Origin: Glandiceps talaboti
Lineage: Eukaryota > Hemichordata > Enteropneusta > Spengelidae
Length of the DNA stretch: 64,000 bases
Assembly (NCBI RefSeq): GCF_964340395.1
Contig: NC_135563.1
Coordinates: 3,232,922-3,296,921, forward strand
Direction: 5' to 3'
Below are positions 13,301 through 28,300 of this stretch, piece by piece. The notes under the pieces were generated by a model. The model made no database searches. It worked only from the letters and a program-made list of their open reading frames with translations, and was not told the origin of the DNA. Position 1 is the stretch's first letter. Every line of letters begins with the position of its first letter. Both the position numbers and the translations under genes were made by a program.

Positions 13301-16300
13301 ATCCAAAAGGAAAATGATTTCAAGTTGTGGGTGAGAGACTAGAAAATAGTTTTCGGAAAACTAATCGAGTCTAGCCACTCAATTTCAAAAGCATCGACTT
13401 GCATATCATAAAAAAATGTTGTGACTGTAGTTACTCAAATTAACACTGATTACACAGTCAGAAAACAATAAGAAAACAATTTTGTTTATCAAATAACCAA
13501 AGATATATCTTAATACTAGAAATTGATCAATTACTTATAAGAAAAGACATTACATCTGTTAATTAGTGTCAATAAAGTATAAATCTTGATGGAAAGATTG
13601 GTTTTGTATCTATCACTATGGGAGGGAGGGGGTCTGGCATCAATGTGATTGCTGTCTGCACGTCTAACCACATTTTGAAAACTTTCATGCCTTCAACGAC
13701 AACAGGTTCTGTATTTACTACTGATATGTTGATAAGTTGATTAAAATTTACTATTATTACCAATAGTGCTAATGTGATATACATGTAAAGTGATGGCTTT
13801 CTAGTCAATATTTTAACATGACTTTGTTTATCATTTTTACATAATTCTATTGATCATAGTGGTGTGACTGTTGTGATTTTCACCATGGTTTACACCATAT
13901 AATATGTATATAAACATGTCGATGTTGCACCTGTGAATGTTCAATTTAGGGGGAGGGGGAGGGCTTTTGGCCTAAATGAATTAAGTCACTCTGTTTATTG
14001 AGCTTGTGTGACATTATGCAATTGTCCTTATATATAATGATACATGTATGTGATAACAAATGTGCCTACCAGTAAGGTTGACTTTGTCATCATTCTCCTC
14101 AGCACCTTTCAGAGCATTCTCTAAAATCTGAGCTGTAAGTATGACAACATCGTTATCTTCTATCAACTGTTTGAAGGATAACTTTGCAGCTGTTTCTCCA
14201 CACACTCTATTGACTCTATACTTGCACTGTAACTGACTGAACTCTTTCTTGTAGTGTTGTTCCACCAATGGTACTTTGTTGACAAGAAGTAAAACTTTAC
14301 CACCAGGGTGACATTTCAGATGTTCATAGGTAACGAAGGCTGCTATTCTTGTTTTACCACTACCTGTTGGTGCACACACTATGGTGTTTTTACCACTTAA
14401 TGCTGGTTCAGCTAATTCAGCCTGGTAGTCTCGCAATGAGATATCTGGTTCAACTCCTGTAGTATCACCTCTCTCTTTTTCAGAATCTGTAACAGACAAA
14501 AATATATACTGAAATCAGTGCTTGGAATGCAGTTATTAAAAGTAGATATCAAACAAGTCATTGAGAATGACATAGTCCCCGCTATGACTGGGTTTTAAGG
14601 AACTGGCAGTTTATGTTGTCAACTGCGCCAACAAAATGGCTGCAAGGCAGCCATATTGGATCGTACCACAACGAAAATGGATATGCACATATATTTCATA
14701 GAACACTGTCCTAATACCAACTTTGAATGAAATCTGTTCAAGCATGTCTGAGTTATGGCTTTGGACAAGGAAAATTCGCAAACAAAATGGCTGCTAGGCG
14801 GCCATATTTTATCGTATCATGAAACAAATTGACGTGCATATATATGTCATAGTATGTTGCCCCTGTACCAAATTTGAAAAAGATCGGTCCAGGCATCTCC
14901 AAGAAACGGCTCTAGACGGACGAACCGATGCACGGACGGACGGAACATAATCCATAAGTCCCTGTCCCGGACTTCGTCCGACAGGGACTAACAATCAATG
15001 TAGGGTAAACCTTTAGTTGGGGGGGGGGGGGTTGCTGAGGGAGGGGTCAACCAAAATAAGCTATATCTAATAAAAACTTCTAAAGTTATCAAAGCCAAAA
15101 TTTTCCAAGGTTGTACATGAATGTTTTCAACAAGAGGTACTTTTACTATCATTGAAATAGTAGCCTGTGTTTTCATCAGAACTTGTGCAACATAAATTTG
15201 AAAGTAAATTGTTGTAGATTAAGTTAAAAAAAATATTGATTTTAGCCAGCTTAAGTGAGGGATGTCACCCATAATTCTATTACTATTATTACACAATTAT
15301 TGTTATACAAAGGGTCAGCTGTTGGATCACCTGGAACAAAACAACATGATGGAAATAGAGGTAAATAAAGACATCTAGCCACTTTCACAACATCAGATTT
15401 TAATCAGATTTAGCATGCCACTGACTTGTTCCTGAAATATTCAGTCTAATGTGCACTTATTCGACCTAGAACTCTTGGCAGTAGTTGTGTTGTCGGCTAT
15501 GCATGGGATCCAGAATTTACTGGAAAGTCTTGGCAGTATAGTTGTGTTGTCGGCTATGCATGGGATCCAGAATTTACTGGAAAGTCTTGGCAGTATAGTT
15601 GTGTTGTCGGCTATGCATGGGATCCAGAATTTACTGGAAAGTCTTGGCAGTAGTTGTGTTGTCGGCTATGCATGGGATCCAGAATTTACTGGAAAGTCTT
15701 GGCAGTAGTTGTGTTGTCGGCTATGCATGGGATCCAGAATTTACTGGAAAGTCTTGGCAGTATAGTTGTGTTGTTGGCTATGCATGGGATCCAGAATTTA
15801 CTGGAAAGGCTACAATCCATGATTATCTCACCAAAACCAAAGAACCTGATTTCTAACGTCTAGTGTTCCCAGGGGTGCTCAACTCAGGAATATATCACAA
15901 CTATATGTAACCCTAATCTTGACTCCCTAGTTCGATTACAAATGTGTATCTAATGGGCTGGCACTCCTTTATTCTATATCAATTGTATGTAATAATATTT
16001 CATAATTGTCCTACAAGTTCAATTTGACTGACCCAAAATTATCATCCCAACCCTCTTACATATTATTTGATACCAGATGGCTTTTTTTTGTATTTATTTG
16101 CCATGGTGTGTGGCTGATACAGAAATTATTGTCTGTCTTTGCCTGCCATCGGGTAATTATAATTCATAGCAGCTGCTATCAAATGATTCAGAATTTTCAG
16201 CTTTATTAGTGCATTACAGATACAATGTTCACTTCCTCTTTCCACTTTTTTTTTTAATTCTCCAGGGGGTAATATAATCCTAGCATGTAGTACAGGAAGT

Positions 16301-19300
16301 ATAAGGTTTCATGAATTATGACAAATAGTCCAAAGTCATCATCTGTACAACACACCATAGGAGGTCAAAACTTAAAGCTTTCTGGTGGTCTACCATAATC
16401 TGCACATTCTATTTGCAGACTGTAAATACAAATGTACAATGTATATAGCATTAGGAAGCCTAGCAGGGAAATACACAGTACATGTATGTAGGGTCTGAGT
16501 AGACAGTTTATTCTTACTAGCATGGCTCAATATACAACACAAACTGAAAAGAAAGCTGTATAATTAGATTTTTTTCAACTTTTAGTGACCATCCAGCCCC
16601 AATTTCCCACTTTATGATGCCATTTTTTATTACACATCTTTTTCTTTTAAAATGTAATTATAATAAATATTATGACAATTATTAAAATCAACTTCTAATT
16701 TTAAGCTGCTCTCGGTCTTATGATCTACAGTATTTGTATTAGTTATAACTCATGCTCAATTTGCTTCGTATGCATTTTTTTCTCTTTTAGAATTGTTAAA
16801 TTTGAATCATTCTCTTTTGAGTATTTGAGAAAACCCATTGAGGTGCAAAACTCATTGTGGCCTTTTATATAATATAGTTGTTGACTCAACTTAGCACAAG
16901 GAAAGATACATTATCAGGGATGTAGATAAGGGTTGGTACCTAGCTAAAACAACCTGCTACTTTGTAATTTTTTTGAAAGCTACTTTTTCAAGAATTTTCT
17001 AAAAGATTCTTTGTTTCAGGCATTAAATTTTCATTGTTGGGCAAGATTCTTGTTCACAGCCTTTGTGTACAACAATAATGTAGGTATGATCCCTTTAGTA
17101 ACAGTTTGAAATGCTTACATCTTCAAAACTCCAGCAGTGGGACTGGGTAAGCCCTTCTTCTATACCTCCTCTCCCCTTCTACTCGGCCACTCCACTTCTA
17201 CATATTACCACCATTTTTCCTGCTACTTTTAATTTAGCTAAATCCTTGATCATACACAACATTATGCACTATCACCTTTGAACTATGACCTCTCTTTTAC
17301 AAATTGAAATTATTTAGCATACAGGCACTACATCATATTCCTTTGTGAATCCTGCTTTCTTTATATTCAACATTATAATAGTATGACAAATATATTAAAT
17401 ATCACAACTTGGTCATTCTCAATTCTTTATCTTGTTGCTATACACATATAGCTTACAGTACAGTACAGTACAGTACAGTACAGTACAGTACAGTACAGTA
17501 CAGTACAATACAGTACAGTACAGTACAGTACAGTACAGTATTTCTAAACACTCCACCAACCTTCTTTTTGTTTTTCTTCAGGTTCCATTGATTTTTGTGT
17601 TTCATCTTCAGGACTATTTTCCTCTACAACATTGGCCATACCAATATTCATAGACACATTCTTTTCTTCAGAGACAGACTTGACTTTGGTCTCATCATTT
17701 TCACCATCAATGTTATCATCAAGTTCAACTACAAGTTCACATCCTTTATTGTATGCAGGCTTGGTCAGGTCATTGGAGACTGGGGAGTCACATCTCTGGG
17801 TGTTGTCACAAACTGTATCTTCCTCACGATTGTCTTCATTAAATGTGTCTGTAAAAGGAAACATGAAACATTGATCTCAAATTACACTTGCCATGAAATG
17901 TATCAAGTTTGGGAGTTGGACATGGCTAATAAATAGAAACAACTGTTACATTATTGTATTCATGAACACCATATAATAGCTAGTCTGTAAGGTGTGCCAT
18001 GATGGGTGCCCTGAACACCATACATGTATAATAGCTAGTCTGGAAGGTGTGTCATGATGGGTGCCCTGAACACCATATAATAGCTAGTCTGTAAGGTGTG
18101 CCATGATGGGTGCCCTGAACACCATACATGTATAATAGCTAGTCTGGAAGGTGTGTCATGATGGGTGCCCTGAACACCATACATGTATAATAGCTAGTCT
18201 GGAAGGTGTGTCATGATGGGTGCCCTGAACACCATATAACAGCTAGTCTGTAAGGTGTGCCATGATGGGTGTATAGTGATAAAAGTCAATGACACAGTAT
18301 AACAGTATAGTCAGTCAATGACACAGTATAGCAGTATAGTCAGTCAACGACACAGTATAACAGTATAGTCAGTCAATGACACAGTATAACAGTATAGTCA
18401 GTCAATGACACAGTATAACAGTATAGTCAGTCAATGACACAGTATAACAGTATAGTCAATGACACAGTATAACAGTATAGTCAATGACACAGTATAACAG
18501 TATAGTCAATGACACAGTATAACAGTATAGTCAGTCAATGACACAGTATAACAGTATAGTCAATGATACAGTATAACAGTATAGTCAGTCAATGACACAG
18601 TATAACAGTATAGTCAATGATACAGTATAACAGTATAGTCAGTCAATGACACAGTATAACAGTATAGTCAATGACACAGTATAACAGTATAGTCAATGAC
18701 ACAGTATAACAGTATAGTCAATGACACAGTATAACAGTATAGTCAATGACACAGTATAACAGTATAGTCAGTCAATGACACAGTATAACAGTATAGTCAA
18801 TGACACAGTATAACAGTATAGTCAATGACACAGTATAACAGTGTAGTCAATGACACAGTATAACAGTATAGTCAATGACACAGTATAACAGTATAGTCAA
18901 TGACACAGTATAACAGTTTAGTCAATGACACAGTATAACAGTATAGTCAATGACACAGTATAACAGTTTAGTCAATGACACAGTATAACAGTATAGTCAA
19001 TGACACAGTATAACAGTGTAGTCAATGACACAGTATAACAGTATAGTCAATGACACAGTATAACAGTATAGTCAATGACACAGTATAACAGTTCAGTCAA
19101 TGACACAGTATAACACTTAACAGTATAGTCAATGACACAGTATAACAGTTTAGTCAATGACACAGTATAACAGTATAGTTAATGACACAGTACAAATATC
19201 AATATAGTCAATGACACCACTGACTCGACAAATATAATGGGTAAATATAAATTTACATAAACTTTATAACTGAATTATATCTCTACTAGACTAGTTGCAT

Positions 19301-22300
19301 GTATACAGATTGCATTACTATGATCTAAGTTTATACAATGTGACAGCTCTATGGAAGTATACAATGTGACAGCTCTATACAATGTGACAGCTCTATGGAA
19401 GTATACAACGTGACAGCTCTATGGAAGTATACAATGTGACAGCTCTATGGAAGTATACAATGTGACAGCTCTATGGAAGTATACACTGTGACATCTCTAT
19501 GGAAGTATACAATGTGACAGCTCTATGGAAGTATACAATGTGACAGCTCTATGGAAGTATACAATGTGACAGTTCTATGGAAGTATACACTGTGACAGCT
19601 CTATGGAAGTATACACTGTGACAGCTCTATACAATGTGACAGCTCTATGGAAGTATACAATGTGACAGCTCTATGGAAGTATACAACGTGACAGCTCTAT
19701 GGAAGTATACAATGTGACAGTTCTATGGAAGTATACACTGTGACAGCTCTATACAATGTGACAGCTCTATGGAAGTATACAATGTGACAGCTCTATGGAA
19801 GTATACAACGTGACAGCTCTATGGAAGTATACAATGTGACAGTTCTATGGAAGTATACAATGTGACAGTTCTATGGAAGTATACAATGTGACAGCTCTAT
19901 GGAAGTATACAATGTGACAGCTCTATGGAAGTATACAATGTGACAGCTCTATGGAAGTATACAATGTGACAGCTCTATGGAAGTATACAATGTGACAGTT
20001 CTATGGAAGTATACAATGTGACAGTTCTATGGAAGTATACAATGTGACAGCTCTATGGAAGTATACAATGTGACAGCTCTATGGAAGTATACAATGTGAC
20101 GTCTGTGACAGCTCTATGGAAGTATACAATTATAGTATAGTACAACAATAACTGTACATAATGTACAAATGATGAATCAATCAAATCTCTGACATCTATG
20201 AAAATATGGAGTATTTTATTTTGTTAGAGATGTTAGCTGTTCAATGTGTATCTCATTCAAGGAAGGATAATTACAACGGACACACATTACTAAATAAAGA
20301 AATAACAGTCTGTCATGGCCGGGCATTTCATTTAAATTACAGAAATCAACCAAAATAAAACATAGATAGACATGACCATTTGTGCCAAACTATTAGCCAA
20401 CACTCAATGGTTACGATGCCTGATAGGGCTGAACAACACAACATACTAGTATCTTACAGTCTAGGTTTGCACAATCCAAAACTAAACCAGGGTTGCCCCA
20501 CCTACATTTTGTAAAAACTAAACTATGCAGCTAAACACATATTTGCCCCACCTAAAACTAAACCAGCTAAACACATATTTGCCCCACCTAAAACTAAACC
20601 AGCTAAACACATACAGGTACATTGTATGTATTAGATAGTTAATGAGTTCGAGAGGGTTATGTGCACGTAACCTTACCAAACGAGTAGTCTATCTTACTTA
20701 TACTACGGCGTGATAGGCTCAAATGGATATATAGATCACACCCCTAAGAAGAGTGGGTTATGGCTCCATATAACCAACCGAAATCAAGGCCTCTGATTGG
20801 CCAAGTTGGTCTAGCTGTAGTATAAACAGATTTACCCCACCTAAAACTAAACTAGCTTGTATACACATACAGGTACATAGATTTGCCCGTGCACCTAAAA
20901 CTAAACCAGCTATACACATACACATATTTGCCCCACCTACATTTTGTAAAACTAAACACACTACATGTATACACGTGCACTATAGATAAATTTGTCCCAC
21001 CTAAAACTAAACAAGTTACAATGTATACAGTAATACACATACAGGTACAGGTACACGTACACGTACACAGATTTGTCCCACCTACACTTTGTAAAACTAG
21101 ACAAGCTACATTTGTACATACAATGTATACACATACACTGTACATAGATTTGTGTCACCTAAAACTAAACCAGCTATACACATACACAGATTTGTCCCAC
21201 CTACACTTTGTAAAACTAGACAAGCTACATTTGTACATACAATGTATACACAGGGCATACACTGTACATAGATTTGTGTCACCTAAAACTAAACCAGCTA
21301 TACACATACACAGATTTGTCCCACCTACACTTTATAAAACTAGACAAGCTACATTTGCACATACTGTAGCGTGTACACTTGAGAGAATGGTTCGTCAGAG
21401 AAAGGGAGAGAGGACGAGTGGCCCAAGTAAGAGACGAGATGCGTTGAGTTCAGTGTCTAAATCACATCTGAAGTTTATTACAAACTGTACAAGTTAAAAG
21501 CTCTAATCTACAAGTTCTCATAAAGAAGTGAATTACCTGTTACATCTGTTTAATCAATCTAGATACATCCGTTGTAAGGATGTTTGAGGTTGTATACACG
21601 GCGTCAATCAAAGGAACTACGTGTATGTATAGACTACAGATTATAGTTAATAAAGGAAATGCCATTTCTATCATCAGCTCTTCATAATAAACCGAAGATG
21701 ATGTCATGTGCAAACTATACTGTCGGGAGTGGCATGATTAGTAATGAATATGACGTTAAACTAGTAATTAACATAATTGACAATTGATGGGAGGAGTTAA
21801 ACTACACGTGGTTTCCAACATCCTCCCGCCCGCGAAGATTAAGCTACATCAGTCAAAGAATACAATACAAAAAACTCTCAAAATTGTAGAAACTGTTACA
21901 TGCACAGTTATAACCAAAGCAGCAAATGGTAATGGAAATGAAAATATCTCGTAATAACAATAAACATACATTACAGATTGAAATAGAAATTTAAATCGTG
22001 AGATAGAAATTGATGACTGTTCATTAAATGTTCATAGAGTTCATGATGACAGAATTGTCGACCAATCTTGGAGACGTTGACGGGCTTTAACAGCCGCTGC
22101 ACGGACTGGTCTCGTTGTAGCATTGTCGTTAGTACGTGTAGTATCACAATCTGTATCGCTCGTAGTTGCGGTACATTCATTGTTCTCAGATTCAACATTT
22201 ATTTCTAGTGGATATAACTTTACTATTGGTCTACTAGTCTTGCCTGTGCGTGTTCTAATAACAGCAGATCGTACTAAACCATCATTTCCTACATTAAGCT

Positions 22301-25300
22301 TTTCAACTAAGGCAAGTGGCCATCTCAACCGTGGTACAGACTTGTCTTCCACAAGAACAACGTCGCCCACCCGAATTTGATTTTGTAAGGCCCCCTTCCC
22401 AGAAATTCTATCTTTTTCACGTAATGTATTAAGATAATCTTGAGACCATCTCTTCCAAAAATGGCTGTGAATTTTCGCCAAATGCTCAGTCCTCCGTTGG
22501 AGGTTTTCATGATTACCAAATGTTGGGTCATTAAGTTCGTCTTCATCACTTGTGTAATAAGGTAAAGGTGTGATGAGACGGCCATGTAGCAAGTGTGAAG
22601 GGGTTAAGGGTTGTAAGTCGTTAGGGTCGGCGGAAAGATAAGTAAGCGGTCGGTCATTTAAAGTCGCTTCAATTTCAGTCAGAACAGTCTGTAATTCGTC
22701 AACTGACACAAAGGTGCGACCGAGAACTTTTCTGAGGGAAGTTTTCGTCAAACCGATAAGTCTCTCCCAGAATCCTCCAAACCAGGGAGCACGTTTGGGT
22801 ATGAAGGACCATTCAATGCGATGATTTGCTAAGTAATTTTGAACGGGTGTTGAATTCAATAACTTTCCGATTTGATCAGCAGCTGACAAATATGTGGACC
22901 CATTGTCTGACATAATTTTGCGTGGTAGAGAACGTCGAGCTGCGAACCTTCTGAAGGCGCGAAGGAAAGTTTCAGTTGTTAAATCCATGACTAATTCTAA
23001 GTGTATCGCCCGGGTTACGGCGCACGTAAATAGGCAAATGTATGCCTTTCGTTCTGATTTCTCAACCGAGACATAAACTGCGCCGGTGAAATCCACTCCA
23101 GTAACCGTGAAAGGTGGAGCGTTACGTAGTCTACTACTCTGCAATGGTGCGGGAATGGGTTTTTTGTACGATTTACCACATACTAATTTACAGACAACAC
23201 ATTTTCTCAACAAAGATCTCAAAAACGGTCGAATTTGTGTAATCCAAAATCTCTGGCGGATATGTGTGATTGTTGTCTGTGATCCAGAATGCTTTACTTG
23301 TAAATGAGCGGCGATCACCACAAGTTTTGTGAAGTGATTTTCTCGTGGGAGAAGTATTGGAAATTTAGCATCGCAACTCAAAGGGGCGTTATGAAGCCTG
23401 CCACCAACACGGATAAACCCTTCCTCGTCTAGAAATAAGCGAAGTTGATTGGCTAACGGACCTGCGAATTTCTGTTTCTTACTCAACGCCGTAATTTCGG
23501 CAGTATATGCGCGATTTTGAACGTCATGTATCCATAGTTTTTCTGCGGCGTCGATCTCTTGAGCAGTCAGGCAGTCGCCATGACGACGGTCATGTCCTGT
23601 GACCTTCAAATTGTTTATGAAACGTAAGACATACGCACTTATGCGTAGAAGTTTTGATAAGGAACTATATTTGCGCGAGTCGATAACGTTAGCTATACCG
23701 GGGTATGTAGAAACCTTGTGTGTAATTTGGTTGTCGTTTGTCGAAACGACTTCATCAGCGATGTGTAACACTTGACTATCGAAAGTATCACAAACAGGCC
23801 AGTCACCGAATTTTAGCCATTCCGGACCATACCACCACAGACTGTTGTCTGTGAGTTGGGTTGAGTGAATTCCGCGAGATAGTAAATCAGCTGGATTATC
23901 AGCTGTAGGACAATATTTGTACTCACTAATAATTTCGTTTGCTTTGATTTCGGTGACTCTATTGTTTACAAAACAAGGTAGTTTCTTGTTGCCTTGTAAC
24001 CAGTGTAGAACAATTTGGCTGTCAGACCATAGAAAACACTTGTTGATATTGATTTGTTCGCTGAGACTGGAATGAACAAATTTCAATAAGCGTGATCCTA
24101 TCAATGCTCCCATAAGTTCGGCACGTGGGATTGTTAACGATTTGATTGGAGTCACTCTACTCTTAGACATTACAAGTGCAGTTTCGTTTGACTTTACACA
24201 GCGTAAATATGCTACAGCGCCGTAAGCCTTTACACTGGCATCTGAAAATACATGTAACTCAAATGATCCTTCCTCTGTAGGTGAATCAAATAGTTGACGT
24301 GGAATTTGGGTATGAGTAACGTTGTGTAGTTCGCGGTAAAGCTTGACCCATTCGTCACGGAGATTGTCGGGTAGTGGTTCATCCCACTGAAGTTGAACCT
24401 TCCATAATTTCTGAACAAAGATTTTCGCATTAATATGTACGGGTTGAATAAATCCTAGGGGGTCGTACAAACTTGCAGTTGCGCTAACGACTTCTCGTTT
24501 TGTAACGTATGGCAGACAATCAGATTGTGCTAAATCTTTCTTCGGGAAACCAAGTAAATCAGAATTTGTATCCCATCGCAAACCAAAAACGTTAGTAATC
24601 GACTCTGAACAAGAAATATTTGCCTTCGTGGCTATTTCTTTTAGTTTTGTGCTATTCGTGGCCCATTCTCTTAGGTTAAATCCGCTTGATTTCATGAGAT
24701 TTAAAGCCGTAGTGTAGTAATTTATGAGTTTCCGTTCTGTGTTTTGTCCGCTCAAAACATTATCTACATAGATATTCTTGCTCAAATCTGAGGCAATTTC
24801 GGAACCATCATTTTCTAAGTGAAACTTTAAAGTGGAGTTCAGAATGAATGGTGAACAGGCTGCGCCAAAAAGTATTACCTTGAAGCGGTAAATATCAAAT
24901 GAACTGTGTGGGTCGTGTGGATCCGATATCCACATGAATTTAGTGAAATCGCGATCGGATTCATCGAGACCGACGTGAAGAAATGCTTTCTCGATATCAG
25001 CGGAAACGCCAAATTTATGTAAACGAAAACGCATGATGATTGAAGCGAGATCATTTAGAAGCGATGGACCCGCATCTAAACAATCGTTCAGGCTAGGATG
25101 ATTCCCGACTTTACAGCTACAATCGTAAACTATTCTAATAGGCGTTGTCTCGGAATTTTTCTTCACGGGATGATGTGGTAAATAATGACCTAAAGTCACA
25201 TCATCATGAGGTACTCTTTCAATGAAATGGCGTGTTAACTGTTCTTTGATCAGTCTATCGTACACCTGTCTAGTCTCCGGAGTCAGTCGTGTGGTCATAG

Positions 25301-28300
25301 CGCGCGTTCTCTTTTCACATATATTTCTGTTTGTAAGTAGTTGGGGGTGATCGTCGCGCCAGGGAAGTTTCGCTACGTAGCGATCGTTTTCTAAACGGAG
25401 GTGCGTTCGAGTAAAATTGTCGTAGGTAATTTCGCGTTGCTGCGAATCATCAGTTATGCCAATACTTTCAACATCCCAAAAACTTTGAAGTAAAGAATCC
25501 TCGTTCGCTGTGTGTGTGGCGACATGCATCACAGTTGAAGTGGGAGAGGGTTTGGAATTTGGTGATTGGAGGGGCCCGGATAACAAATAGCCTAATTTGG
25601 AAGACACTGCTGTGGGTCCCTCACCACGGATGACATGGTCACCAACAAATGAATAATAGTAATCAGCACCGATCAAGATTGAAATTGCAAAGTTTTGCTC
25701 ACTAGATACTGGATGTGCTAATTCTAATCCCTGCAAATATGGTAATCTGGCAATGCTAGCACTTGATCTTAAATAATTTCTAAGTGGTGTTGTAATCTGA
25801 GGAACAATTAATGCACGTATAATGACATTAAAACCATTAGGTGTAATTACCGTAATATCTGTGATCTTCATTGATCTCAGCCCTGTAGATTTTGCTCCGA
25901 GTGTAGAAACGTTTATTGTCTCTGAGTCACAATTGTCAATGTCTATTCCGATCGATTTTGCCGTTCCTTCGGTCACGAAGCTTCTTTGCGATCCATCGTC
26001 GAATAGTAGTGTTGCCGATGTAGACGTTGTAGGTCCCTTGGTAGCGATGTCTGCAACGGCGGTCTTCAGTAGTACTGGTGAATTGCGGCTGATATCCGAT
26101 GATACACATGCGTGGACGTCATTCGTTGGCGGGGATTGGTTTGCCGTTGTCTCCCTGCAAATCGCTGTATGGTGTTTGCGTTTGCAAATCTGACATGTGA
26201 ATTTCGATTTGCAGTCCGAAACGCGGTGTTTACCGAGACAATTGTAGCACAACCTTTCTCTTTTCACTATTTCCAGTCGTTTGGTTTTGTCTGTGACAAT
26301 TTTGCAGTCCGCTGGTTTGTGTCCTCCTTTCGAACAGAAAACACATTGCAGCAGTCGGGGGTTGGTTCTCTGGTGGGTTGTTGTCAGGAATGAGGCGGTT
26401 GCTGGTGGTTGCCCGGCGTGGTCGATGACGAAGTCGTCGATTGACTCACCAGCTCTGTCTGCGTTGATTTCGAGTAGGATTGCCGCCCGTAAACTTTTCA
26501 GTGTCCATTCTTCTTCTCCTTTGTCGCGTGATATCTGCTTTCTCATCATGGCCGGTAACTTCTCTAGAATCATGGGGACCAGCAAATCTCCATAAGTCTC
26601 TTCCGATTTGCCGAGTGCATTCAAACCACGGATGTAACCTTCAAGTGTATCGTGAAAGGTTACGAGACTGTTAAGTGTTCCAGTAGGCTTTTCCAGTTGC
26701 CATAAGGCCTTCATGTAGGCGCTGATTATTTTCTGTGGTTGTCCGTATCGTTTTGTTAAGAGTTCTATAGCGTTAGCGTAGTTAGCGTTTGAAAGTTGTA
26801 ATCCTTGGATTGTTCTTGCTGCTTCTCCCTCTAAATGGGCCCTCAAATATTGGAATTTTTGGACGTCATCTAGGCTAGTATCGTTGTGTATAGCAGCGTC
26901 GAACCCATCCTTGAACGACGGCCAGGAAAGAATGTCACCACTGAAAGGAGTGAGCGTCAGTTTCGGCAGGTTGACTTTTCGAACTGTTGCTCGTGGGGTA
27001 GAAACCGAAGAGATACTTGCGGTTTCGTTTGTGAGTACGGGTGTCGTCGGAGTTGATTTCCGCTCCAGAAAACTTTCGAATCGCACCAAGTTTTCCGTCA
27101 TCTCGATGTCGTAGTCATCTGCCTCTTCGAATGCTCGATCGTATTCGGCTGCGTCCAAGTGGTCGAGTATCTTGTCGTCCAAAGTCTTGATCTGGTCTAG
27201 TCTCGTAGTCATATTTCTGATCGTTGCTCTGAGTGCGTCGATCTGGGGTTGTTGGATCTCCTCCGTTGAGATAATTCCTTGTGCTTTGTTGATGAGTTTG
27301 GTCATCTGACCGCGGTGGCCCTTTCTGCTTTGCTTGTCCTTCTCCATTTCTGAGATCCTGGTCTCGGCACCAACAAATGTAGCGTGTACACTTGAGAGAA
27401 TGGTTCGTCAGAGAAAGGGAGAGAGGACGAGTGGCCCAAGTAAGAGACGAGATGCGTTGAGTTCAGTGTCTAAATCACATCTGAAGTTTATTACAAACTG
27501 TACAAGTTAAAAGCTCTAATCTACAAGTTCTCATAAAGAAGTGAATTACCTGTTACATCTGTTTAATCAATCTAGATACATCCGTTGTAAGGATGTTTGA
27601 GGTTGTATACACGGCGTCAATCAAAGGAACTACGTGTATGTATAGACTACAGATTATAGTTAATAAAGGAAATGCCATTTCTATCATCAGCTCTTCATAA
27701 TAAACCGAAGATGATGTCATGTGCAAACTATACTGTCGGGAGTGGCATGATTAGTAATGAATATGACGTTAAACTAGTAATTAACATAATTGACAATTGA
27801 TGGGAGGAGTTAAACTACACGTGGTTTCCAACACATACATGTATACACATACACTGTACATAGATTTGTGTCACCTAAAACTAAACCAGCTATACACATA
27901 CACAGATGTAGCAGTGTTCAAACAAATAGTTTTTGTACCAGGTTGGTCAATTTGGTGTACAGTTCACTCCACCCAGCAGTTAACTTTAATATGTTACTGT
28001 TTTAAATGATTTTAAGGATGACGCACATGATAACAGAATACAGTATGATAATAGTCCAACCATAGAATTATGGGGAAAGCAAGCTTCCTCATTATACATG
28101 ACCTTTAGTCTTACATTGATTATTATCATGTAATGTTTGAGAAATGTTATTTTAATTTGTACATTAGCATGAAGGAACTGTCAACAACATACATGTACCA
28201 ATGTAGAAATGGCCTTCAGATAAACTCACCTCAATGTTGTCAATAGAATGTTTTTATATGGTTTATTGGTTTGATTGTTGAAAATTCAATGTAACATGTC

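Larger units (their letters stand above)
21365..27833 (-). mobile_element. BEL/Pao LTR retrotransposon, looks whole, young
   Basis: A fossil-style entry. The element of 6469 bp is bounded by direct repeats of 456 bp that begin TG and end CA in its own orientation, with a 5-bp target duplication CATAC on both sides, as usual for BEL/Pao. A single long reading frame (22041–27347, 1768 codons) covers, in order: a gag-like part with DUF1759-type sequence and zinc knuckles, a protease of the DUF1758 kind, reverse transcriptase, RNase H, integrase and a C-terminal DUF5641-like part, the standard BEL/Pao order. The LTRs look identical by eye, which suggests a recent insertion. It sits in RLR intron 3 in the same orientation as the gene. 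I saw no obvious breaks, but activity cannot be judged from sequence alone. Confidence 0.95.

Noticed and set aside
15451-15856. Open frames with a repeated [14 protein letters not shown]
   Set aside because: Artefact of the 54/57-bp array; no gene context or known domain.
20883-21497. 204-codon plus-strand open frame
   Set aside because: Lies in the degenerate tandem repeat and runs into the LTR; no independent support.
22123-27114. Several plus-strand open frames of 60–123 codons
   Set aside because: Antisense shadows of the long BEL/Pao reading frame.
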